Positions 45,336 through 58,100 of a stretch of 64,000 nucleotides of DNA are shown here, piece by piece. The first letter of the stretch is position 1, and each line of letters begins with the position of its first letter. The notes under the pieces are model-generated. The model saw nothing but the letters and a program-made list of their open reading frames with translations. It had not been told where the DNA came from and did not search any database. The position numbers and the translations under genes were made by a program. This stretch comes from Neelides folsomi (taxonomy: Eukaryota > Arthropoda > Collembola > Neelipleona > Neelidae): positions 62,001-126,000 of the forward strand of contig JAQGBZ010000082.1 in the NCBI GenBank assembly GCA_034687125.1, in the 5' to 3' direction.

Positions 45336-48300
45336 ATGAACGAGGAAGGAGATTCGGCGGATTGGGAGGATTCGGAGTTTTTCGACGATTTCTTCGATGA
45401 GTTCGAAGGTAATGAAGTAGACGCTGGGCTTTATCTCGACGTGTCATCCGACGAAGATTCTTTTGATTCGGGAATTCAAGTTGAAGTTGAGGACAAAACG
45501 TCGGTGTCTGCAAGAGGATACCAATCAGCTTTGATTGAATTAGCCAAGAATTCCAATATAATTGTTTGTCTGCCGACTGGAAGTGGAAAAACTTTCATTG
45601 CTCTGCAGCTTGCAAAACATTATATCAATTTATTTCCCGAGTAAGAACACAATGTTTTAAATTATTATTATTTGTTAAACATAATTATATGTTAAACAAT
45701 TGAAGGCCCGAATCGTAAAACTACCACAGAGTGAGTTTTTTTTCAGTTTTTTTCCGTTTCCGCCGAAACGCCGAAATTACTTTGCAATTAGCAAATTCTA
45801 AGTGGATTTTAAAAGAACTATTGAGTTTTTTTTAATCAATCAATTTTTCTTATTAAAAACCTTAATTCTAGTCCGTCGAATCGTGAAAGATACATTATGT
45901 AACTACACCACTCGAAATCAATGCTTATGATAACCTTTAAAGCAAAAGCTATAATTTCTCCTTCTTTAACATACAAAATTTCCGTTTTTCTATGTTTCTG
46001 ATTTTTAAAATATTCTATATTTTAATTTAGCCCTTAAATCTTGGATTAATTACACATTTTTCTATTTTGTTTGTTATGTTTTCAATAGCCCATTATAGAG
46101 GATGTAGTTCTTATATTAAAAATTTAGGGTAATTTCGGAATGTCGCAGGAAACGGAGAAGAACTGAAAAAAACTCAATCTGTGGTCGTTTTACGATTAGG
46201 CCCGTCAATTAATTTAAAGATCTTGTTTCATATTTCATATTTTGTATCTTGATTTTTTGTAGAAAGAAAATAATATTTTTGGCCAATACTGTTCCATTAA
46301 CTCACCAACAAGGCGAATATTTCCGATCCAATTTTTCAGACATTGTTAAGAATCAAGTGATTACAATTACTGGAGATAATAATGTCGATGCTTGGAACTC
46401 GAAAATTTGGCAAGGCATTACAGCAGATTTCAGAGTAAGAGATGCTTTAAAATTTATAAATTTTTATTCTACTATAATTAAATTAAATTGTGGAGCTGTT
46501 AATTAATTAACCATTGAACATTTCAGATTTTCTTTATGACGACTGAGATCTTGAAAAAAGCCCTAGACAATAAATGTATGTCATTCGAAGAGATTTCTCT
46601 CCTCATTCTCGACGAAGTATAAATCATAAATATTTTAATATTATTTTACATTATCATTGTTTTAATCGCAAATTGTATAATAAAGCAACTAATTTATTAA
46701 AATCAAACTCTTAGTGTCATCATGCTACTAAAAATCATCCAATGGCCGAGATTATGCATCGCTACAGAGAATTATACGAGCTCAACAAAGGATCGACAGA
46801 AGGCAAATTTTATTTACCACGTGTTTTGGGACTTACTGCCACGATTGTTAAAGGAAATTGTTCGAGCAAAAGTGAGAGCAGTGATGAAATCAAAAAATCT
46901 ATCAAAGAAATGGAAGCGAACATTTGCTGCAAAGCTGTCACGTCTAAAGACTATGAAGAAGTGCTCAAGTAATTTTATAATCGTTATTTTATTATTTAAC
47001 TTCATTTAGAAAATTCTTTGGGTAATTTAATGATCAACTTTTTATTCAATACTAAAACATTTAAATGATTTAGATATTCCTCGTGCGCTAAGGTTACATA
47101 TATTAATTTTGTTGGAATGACGGAAGAAGATTTAAGTTCGGAACCAATTTCGATTATAAATCGAGTTATAAACTTTCTTGAATGTAATTTAAAATTATTT
47201 AAAATAGTTTTTCTGAATTAATTGTTTGATTGAGTAATCTTAAATCTAAACATTTTGTCATTACTTTGTATAATTTCAAGTGTTTGCTGGAAAACCTGTG
47301 CCATCGATTTCAAAAGTGAATCACCCGACATTGAAATCGGATAATCAATTTTATTCAAGTAAATCGAAATATACAGCAGAAGCTATTAGATCATTAAGAG
47401 AAATTAAAGAAACATACATCGAGCTTGGTAAATATATTAAAATTAATTGCCATTTTAAAATTGATGCACTATATTGAAAATTCACTACATGTCTTCCATT
47501 GATAATTTTTATAATATCAAAAGATAAATAATTGTTTATTATTGAAGGTCCTTTTGCTGCATTGCTCAACATCTCAATTAAAGATGTTATTGACGAAATT
47601 GAGTTTCCCGAATTAGTGGAAATTTTTGAAGAATTTGATAAACAATTCAATCCAGTACCAGAACAATTTTCACCCAATGTTGCTCCATGTCCAGAAGCAG
47701 TAATGCAAAATAAATTTCATTACATTGCCAAAACTGCTGTTGACACTTTCCGAGATGAAATTGCGAATCAAATGGGAAAAATTCCCAATATGGAATTTCA
47801 ATTTTCCCAGAAAGTTCGTACGCTTCTCTCGACCATTCTTCATCATAAGTATTTCTCAGAATCTTAAAATTAGTTTTAAAATTATTATTGTTGTTAACAT
47901 GCTATATTATCAATTATGATCACTTGATGATAATTACATTCAAATTAATTGATTACGATCTTCATACTTCATATATTTTTACAGTGAAAAAATGCAAGAA
48001 GTTGGTTGCGAATTTCAAGGAATTGTCTTTGTCAAGAAAAGAATTTCAGCTCAAATTCTCAATTGGCTCATTACGGTTGTTATTTTTAATTATCATTCCA
48101 TTTAATTCTTTCATTTAAACTCGATTGATATAATTTAACTTAATTTCTCTATCTTGATTTTAAATTAAAATAGGATTTGATCGAAGCAGACCCAAGGTAT
48201 GCCTTTATTAAATCGGAATTTGTTCTTGGAATTTCTAGAGCATCAAATTATTCCGATTTCATTGAAATAAAATGTTCAGTCAAAAAACAGTCATCTATAC

Positions 48301-51300
48301 TAAAGAGGTAATATTGAATGAGTAATATTAATGAGGGAATATTAATTTATTACTATTGAAGAAATTGAATGGAAAATTATTAAGTGAATATTTTTAAATA
48401 CTTAGGTATTTGTATAGTAAACTAATCATTTTGCCTTTAGATTTCGAAAAAAAGAGTTGAATCTTTTAATTGCCACTGACGTCCTCGAGGAAGGTTTGGA
48501 TGTCCAAAGCTGCAACATGATTCTTCGTTTCGATGAAGTTTTCACTTATCCGAGTTTCATTCAATCGATGGGCCGAGCTCGGAGTCGTCATTCTATTTAT
48601 TACGTTTTGGTTAACTCCACTAGTAGAGATGGAAAGGAAAGGCTGGAAAAATTCCAAAGGTATGCCAAAAGCCTTACAAAAGAACTTGAGAAAAATGTGG
48701 ATGTTTTGGCCAACTCATTGGAAGAAGATGAAGAACTTCCTGCGACAAATGGACACATAAAAGGATTCGAACCCTTCAGACCTTTTGGAATTGAAGGACC
48801 ACAAATTTCCATCAATAATGCAATTTCACACATTCATGAGTATGTTAAAAACATTTTAGATTTTCAATTTCTTTTATTGGAATTTAATAAATATTTAAAT
48901 TATAGTTAATTTAGTTTGTCAATTTTGTTATAAATTAAGGTATTGCAACTCATTGGCAGTTGAAGGTCAAGCAATTGTTCCTGTTTCTTGGTGGAATGAA
49001 ATTGATGGAAAATTTATTGCACATGTTGTGATCCCAAATTCGGCTCTGCGAGGAGCAATCAAAGTTAGCTTTAAATCTTTATAAAAATGTTAATTATCGT
49101 AGTTATATAACTTTTGACTATGTTTTTGTTAATTAATTTTAGGGATTGTTTGCTCCTGATAAAACATTGGCTAAGAAATCAGCTTATATGGAAGCACTGA
49201 AGAAATTGTATGCTTCTGGAGTCATGAATGAGAGTTTAATGATCACAACCAACAAAGTGAAAAAGGCCAATTTGAGAGAAGCCATTGAAGCAAAATGGCC
49301 AAAGAAAAGATTTGCCCAAGGAACCAGCAAAGACATTATTTGGTATCAAAAACATGTAAGTGATAACTTTGTATTTAAATATTAACTATAATTATTGTAT
49401 TTAGTTAATAATTGACTGTTAATTAATAATTTTGGGCTTTTGAAGGTTCCGGCCGATTTGGAAAAGCCTTTCACAACCACGCAGCCATTCATTCTCTACA
49501 GCATTCAAATCAAAGTAGATCTTTTGCCCAATTACGCCTGTATTGAGGATTTTCGGAATTCATTTGAATCCCTTGACTCGAATCTTCATTTTGGAATTCT
49601 CACCCAATTGGATTTCGATTTCGTATGCATTTTATTATTATTGTTATTCTATAAATTGATTAACTAGGAAACTTAGTTTTCTTCGTTTTTCATTCTTTGC
49701 ACATTTGATTAAGCCTAATTTTTATTGTTAGATCCAAAACATTGAACTTAAAGCTTCATTTGGGAACGTTGATGTTAAAATCCAAAGCTGTGAAATTAAC
49801 ATGAAACAAACGGAGATCAAATCGAAGTTAAATGATCTTAAAGAGTTCCAAGACACTTTGTACAAATGCGTATTGAAAATTGACCATCCCTTGTTTGTGA
49901 AGAAAAGCAATTGTGGCTATTTGATCGTTCCTTTGACCAAAAGTAATAATTCATTGTTATAAATTAATTTTATTAAATATGAGTTAATTAATTCATAATT
50001 GAGCTAGATTCATTTATTTCTTAATGACATAAAAGATTTTTTTGTTAAATGGATTTGTTTTATTAAGATGGAACTCAAATTGACATTTCTTGGAAAGATG
50101 TTGAAAAAGCCAAAAATCTCCCTTCACCTGTACAACTCCTTACAAAAATGGGCGAAGAAAGGGCGAAGAACAAAACGACTGATTTTGTTTACAATGAAAG
50201 CAAATATGAGGACGCGATTGTAATCCCGATTTATAGTGAACAGGCTATGGTAAATTTTTATATACCATTTTACTATTATTGTATGTAATATTAATTTAAC
50301 ATTTAATATGGTTTAATTAAACATTTTTACTCTAGAATATCTAATTTGATTTAATATTTATTTCTTGCAGTATTATTGTGTTTCAACTATTTGTCGTGAT
50401 TTAACTCCAAAATCGTTTCTTAAACTAAGCGAGAAAAAAACTTACGCTAAACATTTTGAGTCAAAGTACGACGTTGTTGTGAACGAAAATCAAAATCTTT
50501 TGAGATGCAAACAAATGGCTAAAAATTTGAATTTCTTGAATCAAAAATTGAATTCTGCAAGCCTCACGGTCCATAGGGCTGTAAAGAGAATTGAAACAGG
50601 AATTGTTGAATTGGTTTGTTAAATACAAGATTTATATGCTTTTTATTATTTTACTGATTTTAATTTAAAACTTAAATACAAATCTTAATTGGGAAATATT
50701 ACAAATGATAATAATTTAATACTTTTCTTTTTTATATCCAGATTCCTGAATTGTGCTTAATATTCGATTTTTCTGCGACACTTTACATTCAATCGAGGTT
50801 AATAAATTGGATTTTACTTTTTTGTATTGTACATTTTTGTTTTACTGTTAACATTTATTACAATTGGGATATTATAGAACTTTAATAATTTAATTTTTTT
50901 ATTCAGATTCTTGCCAAGCATAATTCATCGAATCAATCGTCTCTTTTGTGCACGAGAAATTCAAGAGAATGTTGCAGCTTATTTTGAGTGGAATGCTCCT
51001 TTGTTTAATTCTCAGGAAAAATTAAATCCACCAATGGAATTTATTGATTTAGGTATTTAATTGATCCTATTTTTATTTTATTTAATTTCGAATCTACTAT
51101 ATTTACCTAATCTATTTACCCAAACTTGCACAAATTATTAACGTACTTTTATGGAACAGCGGATGAGCTGAGACGCTTGAATTTGGAATTCAAACCGCCA
51201 GTTCCCATAAAGAAAAAAGAGAAAGAACAGCCAATGGGAATTCCTGAGGCCAAAACAAAGACTTACATTTCATCCAAAACCGAGATGATTTATTTTCATC

Positions 51301-53956
51301 CAGATGAGGTTTTGAAATCTTTCGAAGGTCGAAGTGAAATTCTTGAGCTTCATGATCGATTCAGAAGACCAACGCGGAATAATTATTCTGCTTTTGCTGT
51401 TTCTCCTTTATCATTAATTCCCGAAGTTGAACGGAGCGAAATTCTTGAAAGTATGAAAAACAAAGGGACTTAATCAAAAACTTCTAACTTATAATCTAAT
51501 TTTATTATTTTAAATATTTTTTGATTTATTTATATTGTACATTGTTGTATATGAGTAATATAAACTAACCTTATTTATCTATTCTACTTTAAGAAATTCG
51601 CGAAGTTGTTGAAGATGCAAGTAAACCAAACATCATCATGAAATTGGATTATCAACCCGATTTTTCAACCTTTGGTGGACCTTCAGTTTCCACAATTATG
51701 GAGGTAATTAAAATTTTTAAATCTTAATAATCTTAACGAATCGCTTTTTTGATAACATATTGTTATTTAATTATTATTATTTATTTAATCTTTTATGGTT
51801 TGGATAATTTTTGCAGGCTATGACTTTGTCAAATGCCCAAGATCATGTGAATCTCGAACGTCTTGAGGTTCTTGGCGACAGTTTCCTCAAATACGTCGTT
51901 TCTCTTCACATCTTTTCCAAATTTGATAAATTCACTGAAGGGGAAATGACAACTTTGAGAAGCAAATTGGTTTCAAATGTAATGTTCAATGAAATTGCTG
52001 AAGATTTTAAACTGGGGAGTTTGATTGCTGGTTCCTATTTTGAACCTGAAATCTCCTTTACGCCTCATTCCTTTTCAGTTGATGAGAAGTTTTTCACCAT
52101 GACTCAAGTGTTGGAAAAGGACTTTGCTGAATTTGACGATTTTCCTTCAGGATTGGCCGAAGTGAGAAATCATTTTTATTTTTAATTATTTTATTAAATT
52201 TAATTCTTTTATGCCGATTTCTAAAATTTTGTTTTATATGAATTGAATGAATATAAATTAATAATTTTCTAACTTTATAATTATAACTAACTAACTATGC
52301 TTTAATAATTCTGTAGTTTGCGAGTAGCATGGACATTGAAGAATGGCTAACTAATAAAGTTGAAAATCCTTTGGAAATGTTCACAAAGAGACGAATTCAA
52401 TATTCGACAATCTCACATTCGAAAATTGGTGGCAAATCAGTTGCTGATTCTTTTGAAGCTCTTGTTGGAGCTTATTTTGCTGCTGGCGGTTGCGACTCTG
52501 CTTTGAGATTTATCCATTGGAGCAACTTGAAAGGATTGGACGTTGATTATACAAAAGTGGTTGACTATCAATTGAAACCAAGTCTTGATTTTATTCATAC
52601 TCCGATGGGGTCAATTAAAGATCATTTTAATGGATTGGAAGAAGTGGAAACTTTGCTTCAGTATAGGTATAATAATATATTATAAATATATAACTCTCAA
52701 TTAAACCTTTAATTGAAGTTAACTCGATATATTATATTCTTAAAATTCAGTTTTTAATTAAAGGTTCAAAAATCCATTCCTACTCCTTGAAGCAATGACA
52801 CATCCGAATTATCTCAATAATCGAGCGACCCAATCTTACCAACGTTTGGAATTTCTTGGCGATGCAGTTTTGGGTAAATATTTAAGTTTGAAAATATAAA
52901 TAATTTAATTTATTAATGACTAATTAATAATTAAAATTCTTTGTTAAAAGTGTTTACTGTGTTTTTATATTTGTAGACTTTTTGGTTACAAATCATATTT
53001 ACAACTTTTCTGATGCAAAAAAGCCCGGTGAATTGACAGATCTCAAATCTGCCCTGGTGAATAATTTGACTTTCGGAGCTTTGGCTGTCCGTTATCAATT
53101 GCATACTTTGATGCTGTCAGATTCAAAGAAACTTCAAGATGAAATTTATGAATTTCATGCTGTCCAAGCTGAGAAAGGGCATAAGTGTAAAGGCGAGGTA
53201 AATAACGTTGTCAATTGAAAATTGAATAATAAGAAGAAATGTCAATTCATACAAAATTAACAATTTCAGCAATTTGGTTTTTAGTACATAAAATTGAAAT
53301 TGGGTGAAATTGAAGTCGCTGTGGAAGTTGAAGTTCCAAAAGCTCTTGGTGACATTTTTGAATCTTTGGCTGGAGCTGTTTTCATTGACACAAATTTGTC
53401 ATTGGACAAAACTTGGAAGATTTTCTTCAGACTTATGAAAGCGGAAATTTGTAATTAATTTAATTTAATATTGAATATAATGAATTTAATATACGGATTA
53501 TAAGAGCAGTATAAAATATTAAATTTATATTTTATTCCATTTTAGTTGAATTTTCAAAAAATATTCCCAAATCTCCTGTTCGGGAATTATATGAATTGTG
53601 TCAAGAATCATCAAAAAGCACAGGAACAGCGAAATTTACGTAAGCATCTTTATTGACAATTTTTAAATTAAATGTTATGTTTTAATAGTTTAATAGTTTT
53701 GTAATAATTAATTCGAAAAACAAGATTGTAGTTAATTAATATTAACCCTAGATAAAAATGACTTTCTTTTTTTAATTATAGAGTGGAGCCTTTGATAAAG
53801 AATCAAGTATATGGGAAAACTGTGATTCGAGCCGACTGCCAATATAACGATAAAAAATATGTGTTTTATGGATGCGGGACGAACAAGAAGTCTGCGAAGA
53901 TGGCTGTGGCAAAATACGCCATGGATAAACTTACCAAGAGCAACATTGCAACCTGA
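45336..53956 (+). CDS. DCR2: Dicer ribonuclease, Dicer-2-like
   Basis: Twenty-seven exons, starts: 45336, 46263, 46527, 46715, 47074, 47281, 47548, 47985, 48174, 48441, 48940, 49143, 49446, 49732, 50068, 50371, 50742, 50907, 51160, 51594, 51817, 52317, 52764, 52977, 53285, 53546, 53782; stop at 53956. All phases agree, giving 1738 residues, close to insect Dicer-2. An acidic N-terminal leader (1-55) precedes the helicase: LPTGSGKT at 79-86, DECH at 188-191 split by an intron, [10 protein letters not shown] and QSMGRARS (576-583). Then come the DUF283 dsRNA-binding fold, platform/PAZ (about 910-1070), RNase IIIa (E1269, D1273, D1411, E1414), RNase IIIb (E1513, D1517, D1617, E1620) and a C-terminal dsRBD. 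All RNase III and ATPase residues are present. It should cut long dsRNA to siRNA in antiviral and transposon RNAi. The Dicer-2 label rests on length and compact inserts, not a tree. Confidence 0.95.
45702..46206. mobile_element. 505-bp TIR element in Dicer intron 1
   Basis: The left end reads GAAGGCCCGAATCGTAAAAC and the reverse complement of the right end reads GACGGGCCTAATCGTAAAAC. Similarity runs for about 75 bases, both arms passing through ACCACAGA and TCCGTTTCC. AATT lies on each side and may be the target duplication, unlike the TA of the other elements. The interior is AT-rich without a coding remnant. The element occupies most of the 622-bp intron, the largest in the Dicer gene. Confidence 0.72.
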
Positions 53957-54011
53957 AATATGTGATTCAATTTACCTTCCATTAATCTATAAACTATGCA
54001 TTAACTTTTAT

Positions 54012-54063
54012 AACACAAGTTGTATTACTTTACTTTTAACACAAGTTGTATTACTTTACTTTT
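54012..54063 (+). repeat. Perfect two-copy 26-bp tandem repeat after Dicer
   Basis: Two identical 26-base units (54012-54037, 54038-54063), each beginning AACACAAGTTGTATTACTTT, lie about 55 bases after the Dicer stop, in its likely 3' UTR. Confidence 0.85.
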
Positions 54064-54311
54064 AATTGAATTTAGTAATTACGATTGTTTTATCAATTAT
54101 TCATGATTTTTTAAAGTTAATTAATATTTGTTTTATCAATCAATCATGATTTTGCAACAATTAATATTTATAAACTTTATCTATTCCATGTGATTTGTGA
54201 ACTTTGCATCCTATTGTTACAAGCCAACGATTGAGTTTTATTTATTCTTATCTAATCTCGTTAATAGATATTATTTTTGAGAGGGAGTTTTTTTCATTGC
54301 CATAAATGTAC

Positions 54312-54390
54312 TACCCAACAGCAGAATGGTTTGCGCACCTTTTGTTTAATGCCAGACGTGGGATCGCGCAAACCTTTTTGCTGTTGGGTA
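54312..54390. repeat. 79-bp hairpin: 25-bp stem, 29-base loop
   Basis: TACCCAACAGCA at 54312 and GGTTTGCGC at 54328-54336 pair with GCGCAAACC at 54366-54374 and TGCTGTTGGGTA at 54379-54390. The whole 25-base stem has one G-U pair and one mismatch in the RNA. TA lies at both ends of the stem, so it may be a very small TA-flanked foldback element. In RNA it would resemble a short hairpin. Confidence 0.6.
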
Positions 54391-55100
54391 ATATTTTACT
54401 TTAATTCTACTTTAATATGTAATAGTCATATCATTACTAGAATTATTCCCAAATATAAAATATACTTATACTACTTTAATGAGTGCAACTATACTACTTA
54501 TAATGATATTTGATCTAATTTAAAAACTCTTCTGATTATTTTGCCAAGAGGAAGAGACTTATAAAGAGACTTTAAATACTTTAAAAGAAACAAGGCTTGT
54601 GATATGAAACAATATGTCTGGTTTATTTTATCAAATATATAAATGTAATAATGGAACAATGTGATTAAATGCAATAAATAAACTCAAAGTTTAATTAGTT
54701 GATAAAGTTGGCTAATATTCATCTCTCATGACGTCATTATTCTCATTATCATTAAACATACAAAAACCTTTCCGTATATTAATATACAGAATATATTTTA
54801 TCCTCATTACATCTTAAATGTAATTAATTAACTAAACGTTAACCTAGTAAAGCTAAAAACTAACTGCAGGTAAAATCTTTTGTTTCCCGCTTTTTGGCTT
54901 TGTGAAGGTCCGTTGAGAGTTTGACGGCATCGTCCATTTAGCGCCACCTCTGGGCGGTTGAATTCACCGCCTCCTGTCCCTTCCTTCTCCCATGTTCTTC
55001 TTCTTCGAGTGTAGGCGAGGTCATTGATTTTCGATGTGCTGAACTCCCTGCCGACTACAATCGTCAAAACAATTAAAATTTAACCCTTGACCTGGAAGCA

Positions 55101-58100
55101 ATGGCGAGCAGTGAGAGTTGCGGGGACGAGTCCCTCTACCCCATCGCCGTCCTCATCGACGAGCTGAGGAATGAAGACGTACAGGTAAATTTCAATTCTC
55201 CATTTCCCATCCTTCCAAAGAACGCGAATAAGAAACCGAATCTCCCCCATCAGTCCAACGCGAACTTTCCCCAAGTCACCTCACAGCTCCCCTTTTCACA
55301 ATTGCGAATTTGGGTCTTCAATTCGGCCCGGTATTGTTAATTACCAATTAATTACATTGCGAAGGTGAAAAGAGTTGATTGTGGAAAAGAGCGATTCCAA
55401 GATTTCGAGAAATTATTTCCAAGTTTTGAAATTTATTTTTTCTATATTTGTAATACGGAAGATGGACGCGACGAATAAACCGTTGTACATGTACCTCGGT
55501 TGTAAGAAAAACTACGACATAAGGGTGACAACTTATAATAATTTTTTGACACGAGGTCACAAGGCTCGCGGAACGCCTCCCTCTTATTTATTTTATTAGT
55601 ATTTACCGGAAAAGTTACAGAATTGACTGGGCGAGATTTTACCTTCAAGATTAGCTTTTATAAATTCAAATTATCCAACAATCGGAGGAATTTCATCACC
55701 TCTTGAACTTGAATTATTACAAAATAATTTCACAATTATTACAAAATAATTTTCATAATTATTAGATTTATTTTTAATTTAAATTAAATTTTGTAGAGGA
55801 TTAGTAAATTATATTGTTGTGGTTTATTATTTATGGCTTTGTTTAATTTCCAGTTGAGACTCAACTCCATTAAGAAGCTTTCGACCATCGCTTTGGCATT
55901 GGGAGTTGAACGGACGAGATCGGAGTTGATTCCATTTTTAGCTGACACCATCTACGATGAAGACGAAGTTCTTCTGGCCCTTGCTGAGCAGCTTGGAAAC
56001 TTTACGCCTCTTGTGGGAGGTTCTGACCACGTGCATTGTCTCCTCGTAAGAATAAAATTTTAATCACAATTAAATATTTCTTAATTCACAAATTCATATA
56101 CTCGGATTTGTTCAAGATTCAATTTCAATTGATTAAACTATCTGTGACCTGTGATTGATATAGCATTATGAAATAATGATTGATTTAGTGTTAAAATTAT
56201 GAATTGAGCGAAGATTATAAAATTATGATTTTTTCTAGGCTCCTTTGGAATCATTGGCGACTGTTGAGGAAACAGTTGTACGAGACAAAGCGGTTGAGTC
56301 TCTTCGGACCATTTCGGCCCAACATTCTGTTGCCGATTTGGAGTCTCATTTCGTTCCCCTCGTCAAGCGTTTGGCGTCTGGAGATTGGTTCACGTCGAGA
56401 ACATCAGCATGTGGATTGTTTTCAGTTTGCTATCCCCGCGTATCGACGACTATTCGAAGTAAGATAATTAAATATTTAGAAAGCTTTTATTTAGTTTAAG
56501 TTAATTCGTTTCAATTCAAACATTGTGATAACGATTTAACTATAATAATTAAGTATTTACAAAATATTAATGATTGGTTTCTATTATAGGCGATCTGAGG
56601 AGTCATTTCCGGAGTCTGTGTCAGGACGACACCCCAATGGTACGACGAGCTGCGGCGAGCAAATTAGGAGAATTGGCCAAAGTCGTTGAGCCAGAATATC
56701 TCAAATCGGACATCATCCCCATGTTTATCAACTTAGCACAAGACGAGCAGGTGAGAAATCCATTTAAATGCAAATCTGTGAAAATAATTCGCAAATGGAA
56801 ACGAAGCAGGATATTAAAGACATTTTCAGGATATTTAAACCTTATTTATGATGGATGAATAAATGAAGGAATAAATTATAATATATAGTTTATTTTAAAT
56901 CCTTATCGATTTTCCTTTTCTCGGAAATTAGCCATTTAGAAATTTATTTCTCTCTCTCTTGGTTTAATAATAAAATAACAATAACAAATGAGAGTCACGA
57001 ACCTAAAGCCTTAGTCAAAGCTCCAAAGGGAAAAGCATTTGTTAGATATGACGTCAGGAGTTTGGAATTATTAAAAAGACTGGAGAAAAGAACAAGTAAT
57101 TTATTACACATGTACGAGAGAGAAACAAAGTGAGGACGTGAGAAGATTATGTCATTTAACGTCACATTTCTCCCTTGAGAATGAATTTGAACGTCAAGTT
57201 GAACGCAAGGCTCAACAAGGAACATGAAATTCATATATGGAAAGCAATTACATGGGCCCAAATTGAACAAAAAGACCCCAATGGTTTAATTTTCATTTAT
57301 TAGTAGAAAAAGGATTGGATTTTCACATTGCTGAGCTTCGTAAATTCCTAAAACGCAATTTGATCTTGGGGGAATCAAAATTGCTTAGTCTTAGTGGTTG
57401 GGTTTTATGTTAAAGGAAAAGAATCGATCGGAGTGGTTTAATCAGGCCATAAAAAGATTTATAAGATTTTTCATATCTTTTTAGCCTGATGGACATTTTC
57501 CATGCTTTACTTATTATTATTCATGATTCCTTAAATGGCTATATCTTTACATGTGATCTTTTACAAGACCTTCCATTATCGAACTCATTTGATGACCTCA
57601 TACACTTAAGATTCATAAAAGAAATTTTTTTATATTATTGAGGATAAATTAATGGTAAAGTATTTCCGAGGACAGATGGTTTATGTTCAATTTATAATAA
57701 CTTGTTAATACTTGTTAAATGTAGAGAATTCATTAAAATTAAAAAATTGTTAAAAGTTGAATTAATGTGATTCTTCATGAATTCATGATCTGTCAGTTTT
57801 ATTATTTATTCACCTTATCTTTTTACAATATAAATATTATATTTATATTGCAATGAGATAAAAGGAATAAGTTCAGGGTTGTATTACGTCTTTGGGAATT
57901 AATACGCAATATGATATGATATGAGTAATCCTTTATCCTAAATGAACTTATGATGTGATTATGAAATTGTGATGAATTATAGCAGGTTATATGACTTGAT
58001 ATTATACGATAATAAATACTTGGGGTAATATTAATCATGGATCATGGTATATTAAACGTAATGGAATTTGGAGTGAAATTGAATAAGGGCAATTTGTGGT

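Larger units (their letters stand above)
53957..55100. promoter_or_regulatory. Dicer 3' flank and PP2A-A promoter region
   Basis: About 1.1 kb. The left part is AT-rich 3' flank holding a tandem repeat and a small hairpin (listed separately). The right part (54880-55100) is less AT-rich, with CT-rich and CpG-containing sequence, and should be the PP2A-A promoter and 5' UTR. Open frames here look incidental. Confidence 0.4.

Noticed and set aside
55375-55599. Plus-strand frame in PP2A-A intron 1
   Set aside because: Starts at a non-ATG codon, has no domain, and the PP2A-A protein is complete without it.
56995-57270. 91-codon minus-strand frame in PP2A-A intron 4
   Set aside because: No recognisable motif, no codon bias, no splice context.
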